DNA of 64,000 nucleotides from Undaria pinnatifida (lineage: Eukaryota > Sar > Phaeophyceae > Laminariales > Alariaceae), in contig JABAKD010000022.1 of the NCBI GenBank assembly GCA_012845835.1, positions 8,484,218 through 8,548,217 on the forward strand, written 5' to 3'. The notes under the pieces were generated by a model that saw only the letters and a list, made by a program, of their open reading frames with translations, was not told where the DNA came from and made no database searches. Below, in pieces: positions 34,540 to 45,711 of the stretch. The translations under genes were made by a program, and so were the position numbers. Within the stretch, counting starts at the first letter, position 1. Each line of letters begins with the position of its first letter.

Positions 34540-35531
34540 CGGCTCAGCGTGCTGCTCTCGCTTCCAATCGTCATGTGAATACCGCGCGACGGAATCAGCG
34601 GAACGCAATTCAGCAGCGTTGCCGAGGGCGTCCGACCTTGTATATGTGGTCGGCGTGCCACCAGGAGAAGGCGTGAGCCGTAAGAGAGGAGTTCCCATAT
34701 AGGCTCTGCGTGGTCGCGGTCGGACGGTAGTGGCACCCTGCGGACCGGCGCGTCGACAAGAGCAGGGGTCGCGGCGGCGACGGGGTCGGCTGCGGCCGTG
34801 GAACTCGCGACGGGGTTGTACTTGGTCCGCAAGATGGCCGAGGGGCCCCGCCGAGCCCGAATCCATATTCTACAGCGGGGGTGCATTACCCGTTGTTGTC
34901 GCTGTTCGTCGGCGCGTCGTCGACGACGGAGGGGCTGGAGTGCCAAGCATGGCGGAGACGGACACAGTCGAACCGGTGGTCGCGGCGGGGGCCGTTTCCT
35001 GTAAAGAACTCCGGGATAGATAAGTCGGCTGTGCGATGGGCGTCGCTGCAGCCAGGGCTTCTGCGGAGCCCGTGCCGCCCTCGATGGATATGGCAAAAAC
35101 CGAAGCGAAAACAGTGTCGGCGGCAGGTGAAATCGACCCGCGGCCGGCATAGCCTTCGGTAGTGGCGACGGAGGCAGAAACACGAGCGACGAATCTCCCC
35201 GGGAAACAGAAAGGCCGTCAATCCTTATACGTGGCTCGTGTGTGCGAAAATCGTGAAACGCGGTAGAGGTGAGAGGGAGCCCACCCAAGGCAGCATGTTC
35301 AGTGCGGGGCACGAGCCCACCCAAGGCAGTGCTTTCGGCGAGGGGTTCGAGTCCACCCAAAGCAGTGTTTTCGGTGTGGGGCACGAGCCCACCCAAGACA
35401 GTGCTTTTGGCGAGGGGCGCGAGTCCACCCGAACCGACTCCTGGGATCGGCGAGGGGGGAGCGCGCAGCCCGCGGGTCCGTAGGAGGTAGATACCGCTAT
35501 CTCCAACGGGGTTGGGGCTTGTCAACTCCAC
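34540..35531 (-). pseudogene. Pol polyprotein linker before the integrase, with ALGGL-type repeats
   Basis: Low-complexity proline/alanine/arginine-rich coding remnant. At 35275-35430 a unit of about 60 bp repeats, giving peptides such as HTENTALGGL, LAESTALGGL and RTEHAALGGL. The same region in the 4.3-kb copy begins directly after the primer site, near 52735, with a single ALGG-type unit. It has no homology I recognise. Confidence 0.5.
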
Positions 35532-35539
35532 GAGGTTGA

Positions 35540-36690
35540 ATGTTTTTTTTTCAACAAGCCACTGCGGTCGTACTCCATAACAGGCTCTGGAAAACGGGCC
35601 GGAAAAATCGGCGATGCCCTTGTCGCTGCCTTTGCGGTACTCGAGTGTGCAATCAAACGCGGTGACGAACTCAAGCTACCGCTGGACTCGTGCATTGAGG
35701 GTCCCCACTTTGCCAATGCTCCCCTATGTATCGTGGCCGGAGGATATGTGGAACTTTGTTCCCCTCAGTATCCTCGGAGGCGTTTGGGAACCCAAGCAAT
35801 GCTGCCGGTCCCCAAATCTAGAGGAGTCCAGTGCCTCTCCGAGTCGAGCGTTGCTCGACTGATATACGCGATTTTCATAGTGAACGAAACGTCGTCCAGC
35901 GTCACAGTACCCTCGACGAAACAGGGGCAGTGTTCTGACATCGCAAGGTCAGGGCCGACGCTAGAAGCTATCTCCACAACTTCACGGCTTTTCATTGGCC
36001 AACGCGCCCGAGAAATAGGTCGGAAACGCCGAAGGGGAAGCTTTGCGAGCGCTGGCCGCTGTGAACGGTCCGGTTGCGGCGCGGACGAGATTTCTTGGTT
36101 CTTGCACTCGCAGTGCCGGTGCGGAACCGACTAGGGGAGGCCGGGTGCGCCGACCCGGTCTCATTGTCGCAAATAGCTGCGCGAACGGCAGAAAGTGCCT
36201 CACCGAGCAAGTTTTTCCTCTCCCCTGGCATGGGTTGTTGGCCCTGGGACCATCCGCCCGGAGACCAATGCCCCACACTAGGTTCAGAGGGCTGGATTCA
36301 GCCAGAAGCTTGTTGTCAGAGCTCAAAAGGTGATTTTTTTTTTTATGGCTGAATTCTGCGTGAATTTGGCGTAGGTGCCAGGTGACACGGCGTTTTGCTT
36401 CTCCCTGTCCCCAACAGCGGAGTCAAAGTTGTGCACGCCTCGACCGATGCGTTTGCGTGTGCTTGGACGAGGCGACGACATAATGAGCCCCACTGCTCGA
36501 TGGTCTTGAAAAAACTTGGTCTTTTCGATGGTCTTGAAAAAACTTGGTCTTTTCGGCCATCATGTCCTGCTCCGCGCAAGAATATGATACGTCGTCCACG
36601 GCAAACAACGAAGGGGACCACGGTGGAAAAAAAGAATGGGGGCTGCAAGAATAACACCACTTTGGCTGTGGAGTATTCGAGAGAAGGGTC
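35540..36690 (-). other. Decayed coding region of the 13.9-kb element
   Basis: Short frames at 35765-35995 and 35522-35716 look coding-like on the minus strand, but no protease or reverse transcriptase motif could be named. This is where protease and RT would normally lie, together with 36690-38820. Confidence 0.4.
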
Positions 36691-37545
36691 AAAACCTGTG
36701 TTGAAATTTGGGCCTGTAATGTCCCCGTCCAGGAACACCAGGCCTCGGGAGCACGACGCGAATCCGAACCCGTGGTATCTCGCCTCGGGTCTTTCTTCGC
36801 TCGTTGGCGGAAAAGCGCGAGAATACGCTCTAACTGCGCCCGAAAAATGGCAAAAACCGACGGTGCAACCCGTCGGTAGCCTCGTTGGACATTTGTGGGT
36901 CTGCAATGTCCCCTTCTGGGAACACCAGTCCTCGGCTACTTGGGCCTGTAATGTCCCCTTGCGGGAGCACCAGGCTTCGGAAGCAACATGCGAGTCCGAA
37001 CCCGGGGTTTATCGCCTCGGGTCCTCCTCACTCGCTGGCGGAAACTCGTAAGAAGCCGCCCTCATTGCACCCGAAAAAGAGTCCAACACCGACGGTGCCA
37101 ACCCGTCGGTAGCCTCGTTGGGCATTTGGGTCTGCAATGTCCCCGTCTGGGAACACCAGTCCTCGGCTCTTTGGGCCTGTAATGTCCCCTTGCGGGAGCA
37201 CCAGGCCTCGGAAGCAACATGCGGGTCCGAACCCGGGGTTTATCGCCTCGGGTCCTCCTCACTCGCTGGCGGAAATTCGTAAGAAGCCGCCCTTATTGCA
37301 CCCGAAAAAGAGTCCAACACCGACGGTGCCAACCCGTCGGTAGCCTCGTTGGGCATTTGGGTCTGCAATGTCTCTGTCTGGGAACACCAGTCCTCGGCTC
37401 TTTGGGCCTGTAGTGTCCCCCTTAGGAACACCAGGCCTCGGGAGCACGACGCGAGTCCGAACCCACGGTTTCTCGCGTCGTGGCCTCTTCGCTTTTTGGC
37501 GTATAATCGCAAGAAAACTGCTCTAACTGCGCCCGAAGGGGCAGG
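36690..37545. repeat. Tandem repeat, unit about 232 bp, inside the 13.9-kb element
   Basis: Three to four copies, marked by CGTCGGTAGCCTCGTT at 36871, 37104 and 37335. Each has GTCTGCAATGTCCC, GGAACACCAGTCCTCGGCT and GGCCTGTA(A/G)TGTCCCC. The second and third copies are nearly identical over the whole unit. It stands where pol coding sequence would be expected. Confidence 0.85.
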
Positions 37546-38820
37546 GGCTCTGAGCTGTTTCTGCTTGACGAGAGGCGCGATTCTTCCGTAAATTTACGGG
37601 AATAGCGTCCAGCTGATCAGGCTGGAGGCCGTGGAGTCACCACTGGCCCGTCGCGCAGTGTCGGATCTTCTTCCTGTGCCACTGGGGCAGACGTAGCCTG
37701 GAACACGTGGGTTAGCGTGTTAAAAGACAAAGCAGGGTCCGTAAACCCTGTGGGCGTCTTCTGGAGCGGGGCTCGGGCAAGGCAATAATATTTTTACCCG
37801 AGGAGGCTCTCTTCCGTTATGTCTCTTGGAGAAGGGAGACGAGGTAGCTAATCTTGTCGACTCCTCCTTGATGGAAAAAAAGACAGAGCGCCCGCTGTTA
37901 TCGCGAGCAAACACCGGATCGAGCCTCGCAAAAGATCTCGGTGTTTTAGTGTTGGCCTTCCCACACCTCAAATCGACCGCCACCTCGTGGTCAGAAAAAG
38001 CGTTTCGAGGGTCGACCGTCCCACACCTCAAACCGACCGCCACCGCCTGGTCAGGGAGAGGGGGGGATGAACACATACGCGTAAAAAGGCGACGCGCCGT
38101 CGCCGCAGCTATATTGTTGCGCGGCGCGTGCCTGGGGGGGGATCGCGCAAAGCGCAGGCTCCCGTGCCATGGTTGATGGGGGCGGCTTTTGGAGCGCGTA
38201 CCCCATTGCTGAGTTTATGCCGCGGCTGAGGGGTACGGCGCCGGAAGCGCGGTTCCCGTTGCCGAACTCAGACCATGACCGAGGGGAACGTCGCTGAAAG
38301 CGCGCGTTCTCGCCGTCAAAAAAGAAAGAAAAGAAAAAAAATTACCTGGCTGGAGGAAACCACGCTTGAAGCGCTAGTTCCCGCCGCCGGTACTACGCCG
38401 TGAGAATCGTCCGCAGACGGCGTAGGAGCCCGTGGGCTCTTGACAGAGGCAATGTGTGCTGCGTTACTGGACAGGCTAGCAACAGAACACGAGCATCTTC
38501 TGAAAACGAAATAGGTACCCCCCGACAGTGTTGTCGACGGTGTCGTACCGCCGTCGAGCTGTCGATTGCCGTTACGGAATGTGCCAGGTTGGCGCGCAAA
38601 TTTATTTTCGCCCGGGTTGTGGGCGGCTCCAAAACGCATTCGAGGAGCAGGAGCGGGGGCAGAAGAGGCGGGCAAGCGCTGGATACCCACATGGTGATCC
38701 GGCGTGTATGTGGTATCGTTGTGACAGTTTACCTGGCCCTGATCCTGAAAGATGGCGACGATTTTTCGTGTGGTTGTTCGGGCGAGAAGATTTGTCGTCT
38801 CGGCGGAGGCACACCATGCG
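37546..38820 (-). other. Region between gag and the 232-bp array
   Basis: A frame at 38316-38855 (minus) follows the gag knuckle in a different frame and is rich in serine, threonine and alanine. A second repeat (CCCACACCTCAAA.CGACCGCCACC) is tandemly duplicated at 37960-38045. No conserved domain was recognised. Confidence 0.4.
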
Positions 38821-40887
38821 TGTTTGTCAACGTCGGTGTGCGTCATCGTCGCCAAGTTGGCCTAGTTCAGGGTTCAAGCAGCCACTCGCAGTAATGAAAG
38901 GATGCCTACAATGCTTGAAGGAATGGTTGTCTTCGTGGCAGTTGAGGCAAAGCCCCCGGTTTTCTCGGAGGGCATCAGCGCGAGGTGAAAGGAGGCCGCT
39001 CCAAAGGGGAGGGTCGTCTGTCTTAAACGAGGCCTTAACGGCGAAACCTTCTGCATAATGATGCTCTTCTAGTGGCCAGCAGTTCGATGTGTGGTCAAGC
39101 CAAGGGTCAGATGAATCATCGATGGGCATGGCAGTTGAATGATGGCACGATCCCGTCTGCCACGAAAGCGACTGGGACGGCACTCGGCCCTGGCCGCGCC
39201 CATGATCTGCGGGCCGGGGCCCCGACAGGGCGCATGACCGCGCTCCCGTCGAAGAAACAGGGAGAGAAAAAAAGTTTCGCCGTTGACGGCAGGTGTCTTA
39301 TTAGTCACTAAAAGCCCGCCACATAGCATCCAACGAGGCGTATGGCCGCGGGTTTGTTGCCTTCGAACCAGGGTACAACGCAGGCAGGAGAGCCGGAAAT
39401 TGCTCATTCGCCGCCACCCGAACCACCTCCAACACCACATCCGTTCCCGGAGACAAAACACGCTCACTCCGCGTAGCGGTCGGCATAAGTACGCAAAACT
39501 CCACTGAAATCAGAAAAAGGCATGCCGTTACACATTCCAAAAGTATGCAGCTTAGTGTAGCCCTCCTCCGTGTGAACCCCGTCGAAGTGCGTGATCAGCA
39601 GACGCAACAGGAGGGTGAAAGCCTCAGGCAAATGCTCCTCCTGCCATGGCTCTTGACACTTTTTGCCTGCTACCACGACCACCTCGCTGTGGTCCGTGCT
39701 CGAGGACGAAGACGAGCGGGAGGAGGTTGACGAGCCGTCCCACGCTGAACGTCCTCTCGCGCCATTCCTCTGCCAGAGCGGCGGCCAACTGCCCCGGTTG
39801 TTGGACCGAAGTTGCCCCCTCGGCGGCGCCCTCAGGCACACCAGCACCCGATGCGCTGTCACCCCCGCGGCGGTGGTGGTGGTCGCCACCCCCACCATTT
39901 TTGCCGCCACCCCCACGGTTGCGGTCCCCGCGGTCGCGACTGTCGCGACATTTTCCCCGGTTTCGTTCTGCCAACTCTTCCTCCGGGGTCCGGCCAAAAG
40001 ACAGGGTCGGGGTCCTCGTCGTGGGCTATCAGCAGGGCCTTGACGAGGGTAAGGGTCGGGGCGGCTCTCGTCTGTCTAGCATAGGGCGTACAATCCACGC
40101 GAGCCCAGGCCGCTTCCATTGAGGACGTCCGCTTGCCGCGACGCCGGCCTCTCTGACGGGAGGAGGGCGTAGGCCGTTTCCACCACCGCGGGTCGCCAAC
40201 GCTGAGGAGAAGTCCACCCGCGGTGCAGACGCCATGCACGCGACGATGCCCTTGAAGAAGGCGTCGTTCCCGGGTCGTGGTCGCTGGGATGCGACACCCT
40301 GCGGGCGCGACGAAGGCAAGGGGGCCGCGGTAGCTCCCGCCGCAGCCGACGCAACTGACGACTCCCGCGCAGCGGTCTTCGCCTGCTCGATATCTCCGTC
40401 AAACCGACGTCAGCGTGCTATCGTCTGGTTGGCGTCGTCGAGCGCCCGCTGGGCCCGCGCCGCCGCGTATGCCAAGTCCAAGGGGGCGGCATGGGCGCCC
40501 CGGTCCCGGGAGCTCTGGGGGTGGCGCTCTGTCGAGCGCGGAGAGCCCAGGTGGCGGCGGTGGTGCCCTGTCGAGCGCGGGGGGGGGAGCTGGTGGCGCT
40601 CCCCCGGGGCTGGCGAGAGCTGGCGTCGAGACGCCCCCGAGTCCGGTGGGGGTTGGTCCGTCTTCTTCTCAGTGCGAACCAGCGAATCGACCCGCTTGGT
40701 TGGTGGGAACGGGTGGGGGTATGGTGCTCCGTCTTCTGTCTCGTCACCGGAACCCGCCACCGGTGGTTCCCCCCGTCTCGAGTCGCGGCATCTCGAGCGA
40801 GCTCTCCCTGTCTCGTGGGCATCCAGGTTGGGGTGCGTGGAAGACCTCAGCCAGCCCCGAGTAGCCCCCATCGTCACTGGTGGACAT
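38820..40887 (-). pseudogene. Gag-like gene, frameshifted
   Basis: Gag packages element RNA into virus-like particles. The likely start is the ATG at 40887 (MSTSDDGGYSG). Conserved-looking pieces then alternate between frames: GNDAFFKGIVACMASAP near 40260, TLTLVKALLIAHDEDPDPVFW near 40020, QLAAALAEEWRERTF near 39770, YTKLHTFGMCNGMPFSDFSG near 39520. The C-terminal part ends with a CCHC knuckle. At least three frame changes are needed, so no intact Gag can be made. The assignment rests on position after the leader, the knuckle and the general pattern. Confidence 0.6.
38908..38949 (-). other. CCHC zinc knuckle of Gag
   Basis: CLNCHEDNHSFKHC matches C-x2-C-x4-H-x4-C exactly, the nucleocapsid knuckle that binds element RNA. 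It lies near the end of the gag-like region, as in other Ty3/gypsy elements. Confidence 0.8.
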
Positions 40888-41269
40888 GGTGCCTAGGTGT
40901 AGTGAAGGGGGGGGGGGGGGGATAGGAACGACGCGTGAAGAAGCTATGGAGACAGATAAATTGTTGTGGTGTTCCTGCTCCAAGTAGCGGTATATCTGTG
41001 TTTCAGCAAACAGCAACAATATGGGCCTTGACTCCGTCCAGCCTCAGTGATGGTAGCAGCCACGTCAACTAGCCGTATAAGAGGAGTACAGCAGTAACAA
41101 GGTACCAATCATCATAACCGCAACATAAGAGCAGCGCCCAGTCTGACCGTAGGGTATATGGGTAACGCCCGCACGAACCGCAGTACAAGGAGCCAAAACT
41201 GGGCAGCACTGACCCTAACCGGGTGCAACAAAGTAAGGGTAAGTCTGCAGCCATCGCACTTGAACAGGC

Positions 41270-42930
41270 ATCATTCAACCTAGGCGGGGGGAGGTAGCAC
41301 AGGAAAGCGTCGCCCAAAACGCCCACGCTCATCGGACCAAAACAGGCAGCATTTACCCTAGATGTAGTGTAGGGGTTATCACAATAAAGGTTCGCCCAAC
41401 ACGCCGACGCTCATCGCACCAAAACAGGCAGCATTTAACCTAGGTGTAGTGTAGGGGGGAAGCACAGTGAAGGGTCGCCCAACACGCTGATACTCATCGC
41501 ACCAAAACGGGCAGCATTTAACCTAGGTGTAGTGTGAGGGTGGAAGCACAGTGTAAGATCGCCCACCACGCTGACACTCATCGCACCAAAACGGGCAGCA
41601 TTTGCCCTAGGTGTAGTGTAGGGGGGGAGCACAGTGAAAGGTCACCCAACACGCTGACACTCATTGCACCAAAACAGGCAGCATTTACCCTAGGTGTAGT
41701 GTGAGGGTGGAAGCACAGTGTAAGATCGCCCAACACGCTGACACTCATCGCACCAAAACGGGCAGCATTTGCCCTAGGTGTAGTGTAGGGGGGGAGCACA
41801 GTGAAAGGTCACCCACACGCTGACACTCATCGCACCAAAACAGGCAGCATTTACCCTAGGTGTAGTGTAGGGGGGGAGCACAGTGAAAGGTCACCCAACA
41901 CGCTGACACTCGTCGCACCAAAACAGGCAGCATTTAACCTAGGTGTAATGTAGGGGTGGAAGCACAGTGTAAGATCGCCCAGCACGCTGACACTCATCGC
42001 ACCAAAACGGGCAGCATTTACCCTAGGTGTAGTGTAGGGGGGGAGCACAGTGAAAGTCACCCAACACGCTGACACTCGTCGCACCAAAATAGGCAGCATT
42101 TAACCTAGGTGTAGTGTAGGGGTGGAAGCACAGTGTAAGATCGCCCAACACGCTGACACTCATCGCACCCAAACGGGCAGCATTTACCCTAGGTGTAGTG
42201 TAGGGGGGGAGCACAGTGAAAGGTCACCCAACACGCTGACACTCGTCGCACCAAAACGGGCAGCATTTAACCTAGGTGTAGTGTAGGGGTGGAAGCACAG
42301 TGTAAGATCGCCCAACACGCTGACACTCATCGCACCCAAACGGGCAGCATTTACCCTGGGTGTAGTGTAGGGGGGGAGCACAGTGAAAGGTCACCCAACA
42401 CGCTGACACTCGTCGCACCAAAATAGGCAGCATTTAACCTAGGTGTAGTGTAGGGGTGGAAGCACAGTGTAAGATCGCCCAACACGCTGACACTCATCGC
42501 ACCAAAACGGGCAGCATTTGCCCTAGGTGTAGTGTAGGGGGGGACCACAGTGAAAGGTCACCCACACGCTGACACTCATTGCACCAAAACAGGCAGCATT
42601 TACCCTAGGTGTAGTGTAAGGGGGGAGCACAGTGTAAGATCGCCCAACACGCTGACACTCATCGCACCAAAACGGGCAGCATTTACCCTAGGTGTAGTGT
42701 AGGGGGGGAGCACAGGGAAAGGTCACCCAACACGCTGACACTCGTCGCACCAAAACGGGCAGCATTTTCCCTAGGTGCAGTGTAGGGGGGGAGCACAGTG
42801 AAGGATCGCGCAGCCAACCGTATAGAAATGGGCAGCATCTGCCCCCACAGCAGTAGTGTGGTGGGGGGTAGGACAGTATACGTTCGCGTACCAACCGTAT
42901 AAAAAAACGGGCAGTATAACCCCCCCAAAC
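41270..42930. repeat. 83-bp tandem array in the leader of the 13.9-kb element
   Basis: About 20 units, each with CGCTGACACTCATCGCACCAA, GGGCAGCATTTACCCTAGG and TGTAGTGTAGGGGGGGAGCA. Two unit types alternate in the middle of the array (GGGGGGAGCACAGTGAAAGGTCAC against GGGTGGAAGCACAGTGTAAGATCGC), so the higher-order repeat is about 167 bp. The last units toward 42930 are diverged. Because 83 is not a multiple of three, the frames seen across it change from unit to unit and are not proteins. Confidence 0.92.
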
Positions 42931-44833
42931 AAAGTAGTTTCCCCCGACCGCACTCAAGGGGGACGGTCGCGCCTGCAGTAGTGCTTATTGCTGCAGTATC
43001 ACTGCTGTGTTTACAGGTAACGGTAATTTCAACCGCACCAAGATGGGTAGTGTAGTACCAACACCAGCTGTAGAAAAATGTGCACGCCGACAGTCGAATA
43101 GAAAGGCTGTTTGCCCCCAAAGGTACCGCATTAAACGGGCTGTTCTCCACTGCACTAGTAAAAACTGTGAAGCGCAGTATCTCGGCGAACTGTGTAGTAA
43201 GCGCTCTGTAACGGGCAGTAGCTGTCCGAACATGTGCAGAGAAAAAGTTTTTTTTTTTTCCAGCGTAGACCCTAGCAATATCGTGAAGGGCAGCACATGT
43301 ACGGGCAGGAAGACGGCCTAACGCCCGGACAGCTGAAAAAAAAATCCGTACCCACTCCCACCGATAAAGGGACAGTTACGTTGACAGCAGTGCGGAGTGC
43401 CGCACGGTCACAGCTGTGCATACACAGAAAGTGGTATTATAGTCCCCGCGTACCCATGAATGGGAGAATATAGGGCATCGCACACACCAACAGCCTTGCC
43501 CAAAAAGCCAGCACAGAGTTTCAGCGTTCACTAGATTCAAGTTCTAGTCACGGAGGGGCCAGGACGAAAAAAAAACCCTCTCGAATCGAACTTGCAAGGA
43601 GCACTCGCACAGCAGTGGGGGGTGTCAGAGCTGCGGTGCTGTAACTGTGGACGCTGGGGCAGTGAAGGGTCGAGCTATGTGGTGTATGAGCAGGAGCAAA
43701 GTAGGCGGCTTGGCTGCTGTACAGTGACTTCTACAGCAGAGAATCCGGCGGTATATGGCAGGCATTGACAGCGAGCCCATTGTGCTGCACTGTAGTTGGC
43801 ACCTCTGCAAAAATGATGGTGGTTGAAGCTACGCGACGGACAGCAGTAGTGGAACGCTGTTGATCGAGAAAGATCGGAGAGGGGTCCGAGGTGCCAAATT
43901 CGTAGCTTGTACTAATTTCGGCAGAAAGGGGCACAAGGATAGCTGCTTGTTCGACGCACCAGAATGATCGACGTATGTACTAAAACCCATACGATAACGC
44001 GTGTACTGGAAAATTCGCCAAACGAAAAAGCCCAAACATTCCACGAGCACCGCCTGTTTCTTCCCAGGTAGATCACAAGGAAGGAGCCCCGACATGAGCT
44101 CCTAGAGCACGGTGCCCGTAGTCCAAGGGGGTCCCGCGAAGGACGGTCTGGCACCGACAGCAAGGATGTGCTGGGCGATGGGCTCTCTCAGCGGGCGAAG
44201 TCCCCTTCGAATGTCATTCGAAGGGTTGATTCTAGTATGCTTGTCCGTGGCATGTCGTGCATATGCCTCCGAGCCCCAAAGCGCGAAAAAAAAAGTACGA
44301 GTCGATGGCCGATCTTGGGGCTTGTGCTGGCAACTCGCGGATATGTGCTGTGCAACATGCTGGCAGAGCGCGGAGCAAACAAGTCTGATGGGTGGGGCTC
44401 GGGAAGTTCCACTGCGGAGTGGTCTATGACCAGCTGGCGGTGAACTGATGCGGCCAAAGGCCGGGACGAGGGGTGTGCTCCGAAGAGCAGTGTCGTCCGC
44501 CCGTACTCGGAAAGTGTCCTCTGTGTGGTGCGTGCCCAGCAACCAACAGGAGGGACCAAAATTCGAGACGAGGAGTGTGCTCCGCAGAGCAGAGTCGTCC
44601 ACACGTACTTGGAAGGTGTCGTCCGTGTGGTACGTGCGCGGCGACCAACAGGAGGGGCCCCTGCCATCTCACTGCTGTCGTGGTCGCCGTTGTAGGAGGA
44701 AGGGCGCTCCCTCCATTGAAAAGCCACCCGAGAAGGAACAGGGGTTGTGGGCTCGATGGAAAGCAAAAGCAAAATCGCTACGAAAACAAAATCGGAGAGA
44801 CCGGAAGAACGCTGCCACAATAGCATATCAAGC
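42931..44833 (-). other. 5' leader of the 13.9-kb element outside the array
   Basis: No conserved coding signal. A tandem duplication of about 110 bp lies at 44455-44660 (shared GAGGAGTGTGCTCCGCAGAGCAG-like and CCAACAGGAGGG blocks). Because of it, the longest frame (44188-44871) repeats its own peptide. Confidence 0.5.
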
Positions 44834-44845
44834 TCGACGACGCCA
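44834..44845 (-). promoter_or_regulatory. Primer-binding site of the 13.9-kb element
   Basis: TGGCGTCGTCGA starts two bases inside the 5' LTR. Its complement ends GACGACGCCA, i.e. acceptor stem CGACGAC, discriminator G and CCA, as expected for a serine tRNA. The first ten bases recur beside the LTRs at 30025 and in the TRIM-B elements. Confidence 0.75.
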
Positions 44846-44847
44846 CA

Positions 44848-45127
44848 TGTGAAACTAAAGATGGGGGACACAGAGTGCCCCCTGCAGGTCTGCCAATTGA
44901 GCAGGTCCTCGGAGAGTACTCACTTTCGTTCCTTCGTAGAGATGTAGCTTTATTCGTTTCCACCAGAGCCCGGGATAGCTTCTGAGATAGGAGGCGCGTG
45001 CCTCCGATCTAATTCCTAACTTCCCCGAATATAAAGCGCCAACCTTATCATACGAAACCCATACGAAACCCATCCAAATGATCTCAAATTCGGATACCTA
45101 CAGGCCTTTCGAGGCCGTATCTTAACA
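44848..45127 (-). repeat. 5' LTR of the 13.9-kb element
   Basis: 280 bp, about 98% identical to 31254-31522 apart from an extra CATACGAAACC-type duplication near 45055-45070. One base of the hairpin stem is changed (AGATAGGAGGC). Confidence 0.85.
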
Positions 45128-45453
45128 ATAGCTTACCCAAACTAAGCCTTATAACACTCTCACCCCCTGAAACGGCGGGATAGCAGGTCGGCTCGGCCGG
45201 ATATACGGGCGGACTTGTCAATATACTTAAGCCGTTTCATTTCCTGGGTGTACCGGGGAGAGTATTTTTCAAGTTCGACACATGGGGAAAGTCTGAAATT
45301 TTTTATTATGGTGGATGTGGGACTCGCACCCAAGATCCAAAAAACTCATGGTCTGTCGACGACGCCATAAGTTAAGGTATTAGTGGGGTATTAGTCTGTT
45401 TGGCAACTTGCACAAGGTTAACCAATAGCTTACCCAAACTAAGCCTTATAACA
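45128..45453 (-). mobile_element. TRIM-B element, interrupted in its 3' LTR
   Basis: On the minus strand: 5' LTR 45453-45368 (TGTTATAAGGC start), primer site TGGCGTCGTCGACAG, a tRNA-like T-arm (TGGG-TGCGAGT-CCCA), an internal part with CTTTCCCCATGTGTCGAACTT and a tract CAGGGGGTGAGAG, then a second LTR cut by the 13.9-kb element. Confidence 0.75.
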
Positions 45454-45456
45454 CTT

Positions 45457-45711
45457 CCATAGCCAGCATTTGGGCCACAGTGTGGTTTACCCGCTCAACG
45501 CCCCCGTGACATCTGGGATAATAGGAGCTTGTGCACGCCCAACAGCTGATATACAGCTTGCGAAAGGTTGGAGCAGAACTGCAGTCCGTTGTCCGAGAAT
45601 ATGGTGCGCGTCCGCCTCCATAAGGGAATGTATTGCTTCACCAGAATATTGGCTGTACCCTCCGCGGTGAACTCAGCGGCAGTGACGGGGTACATGTCGG
45701 GCCGACGACGC
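45457..45711 (-). pseudogene. Fragment of a gypsy integrase core
   Basis: Matches 33700-33955 of the main element at high identity, including the TIFSDNGLQF active-site region, with a few losses. It is joined at 45711 to a plus-strand LTR region, so a rearrangement placed the two back to back. Confidence 0.75.

Larger units (their letters stand above)
31254..45127 (-). mobile_element. Full-length 13.9-kb Ty3/gypsy-type LTR retrotransposon, RT not seen
   Basis: The LTRs (31254-31522 and 44848-45127) differ by about five substitutions and one 12-13 bp tandem duplication. Both begin TG and end CA in element sense, and ATAG is duplicated at 31250-31253 and 45128-45131. In element order (minus strand) come the 5' LTR, a primer site, a leader with repeats (44830-40890), gag remnants (40887-38820), a low-coding region with a 232-bp tandem array, a polyprotein segment with short repeats, the integrase (34540-32381), an untranslated region and the 3' LTR. 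No reverse transcriptase or RNase H motif was recognised. Gag and pol frames are broken, so the element is not autonomous, although its LTRs say it moved recently. Confidence 0.88.

Noticed and set aside
35765-35995. Aspartic protease site (DLGTGSIAWVP, resembling DTGS..WVP)
   Set aside because: The spacing is wrong by two residues, no flanking strands fit, and retropepsins have a DTGA/DSGA site. Too weak to call a protease.
41270-42930. CRISPR-like array
   Set aside because: Units abut without unique spacers, the repeat is 83 bp and the array is inside a eukaryotic retrotransposon leader.
44188-44871. Second gag or env gene in the leader
   Set aside because: The frame owes its length to a 110-bp tandem duplication, starts next to the LTR and shows no domain.
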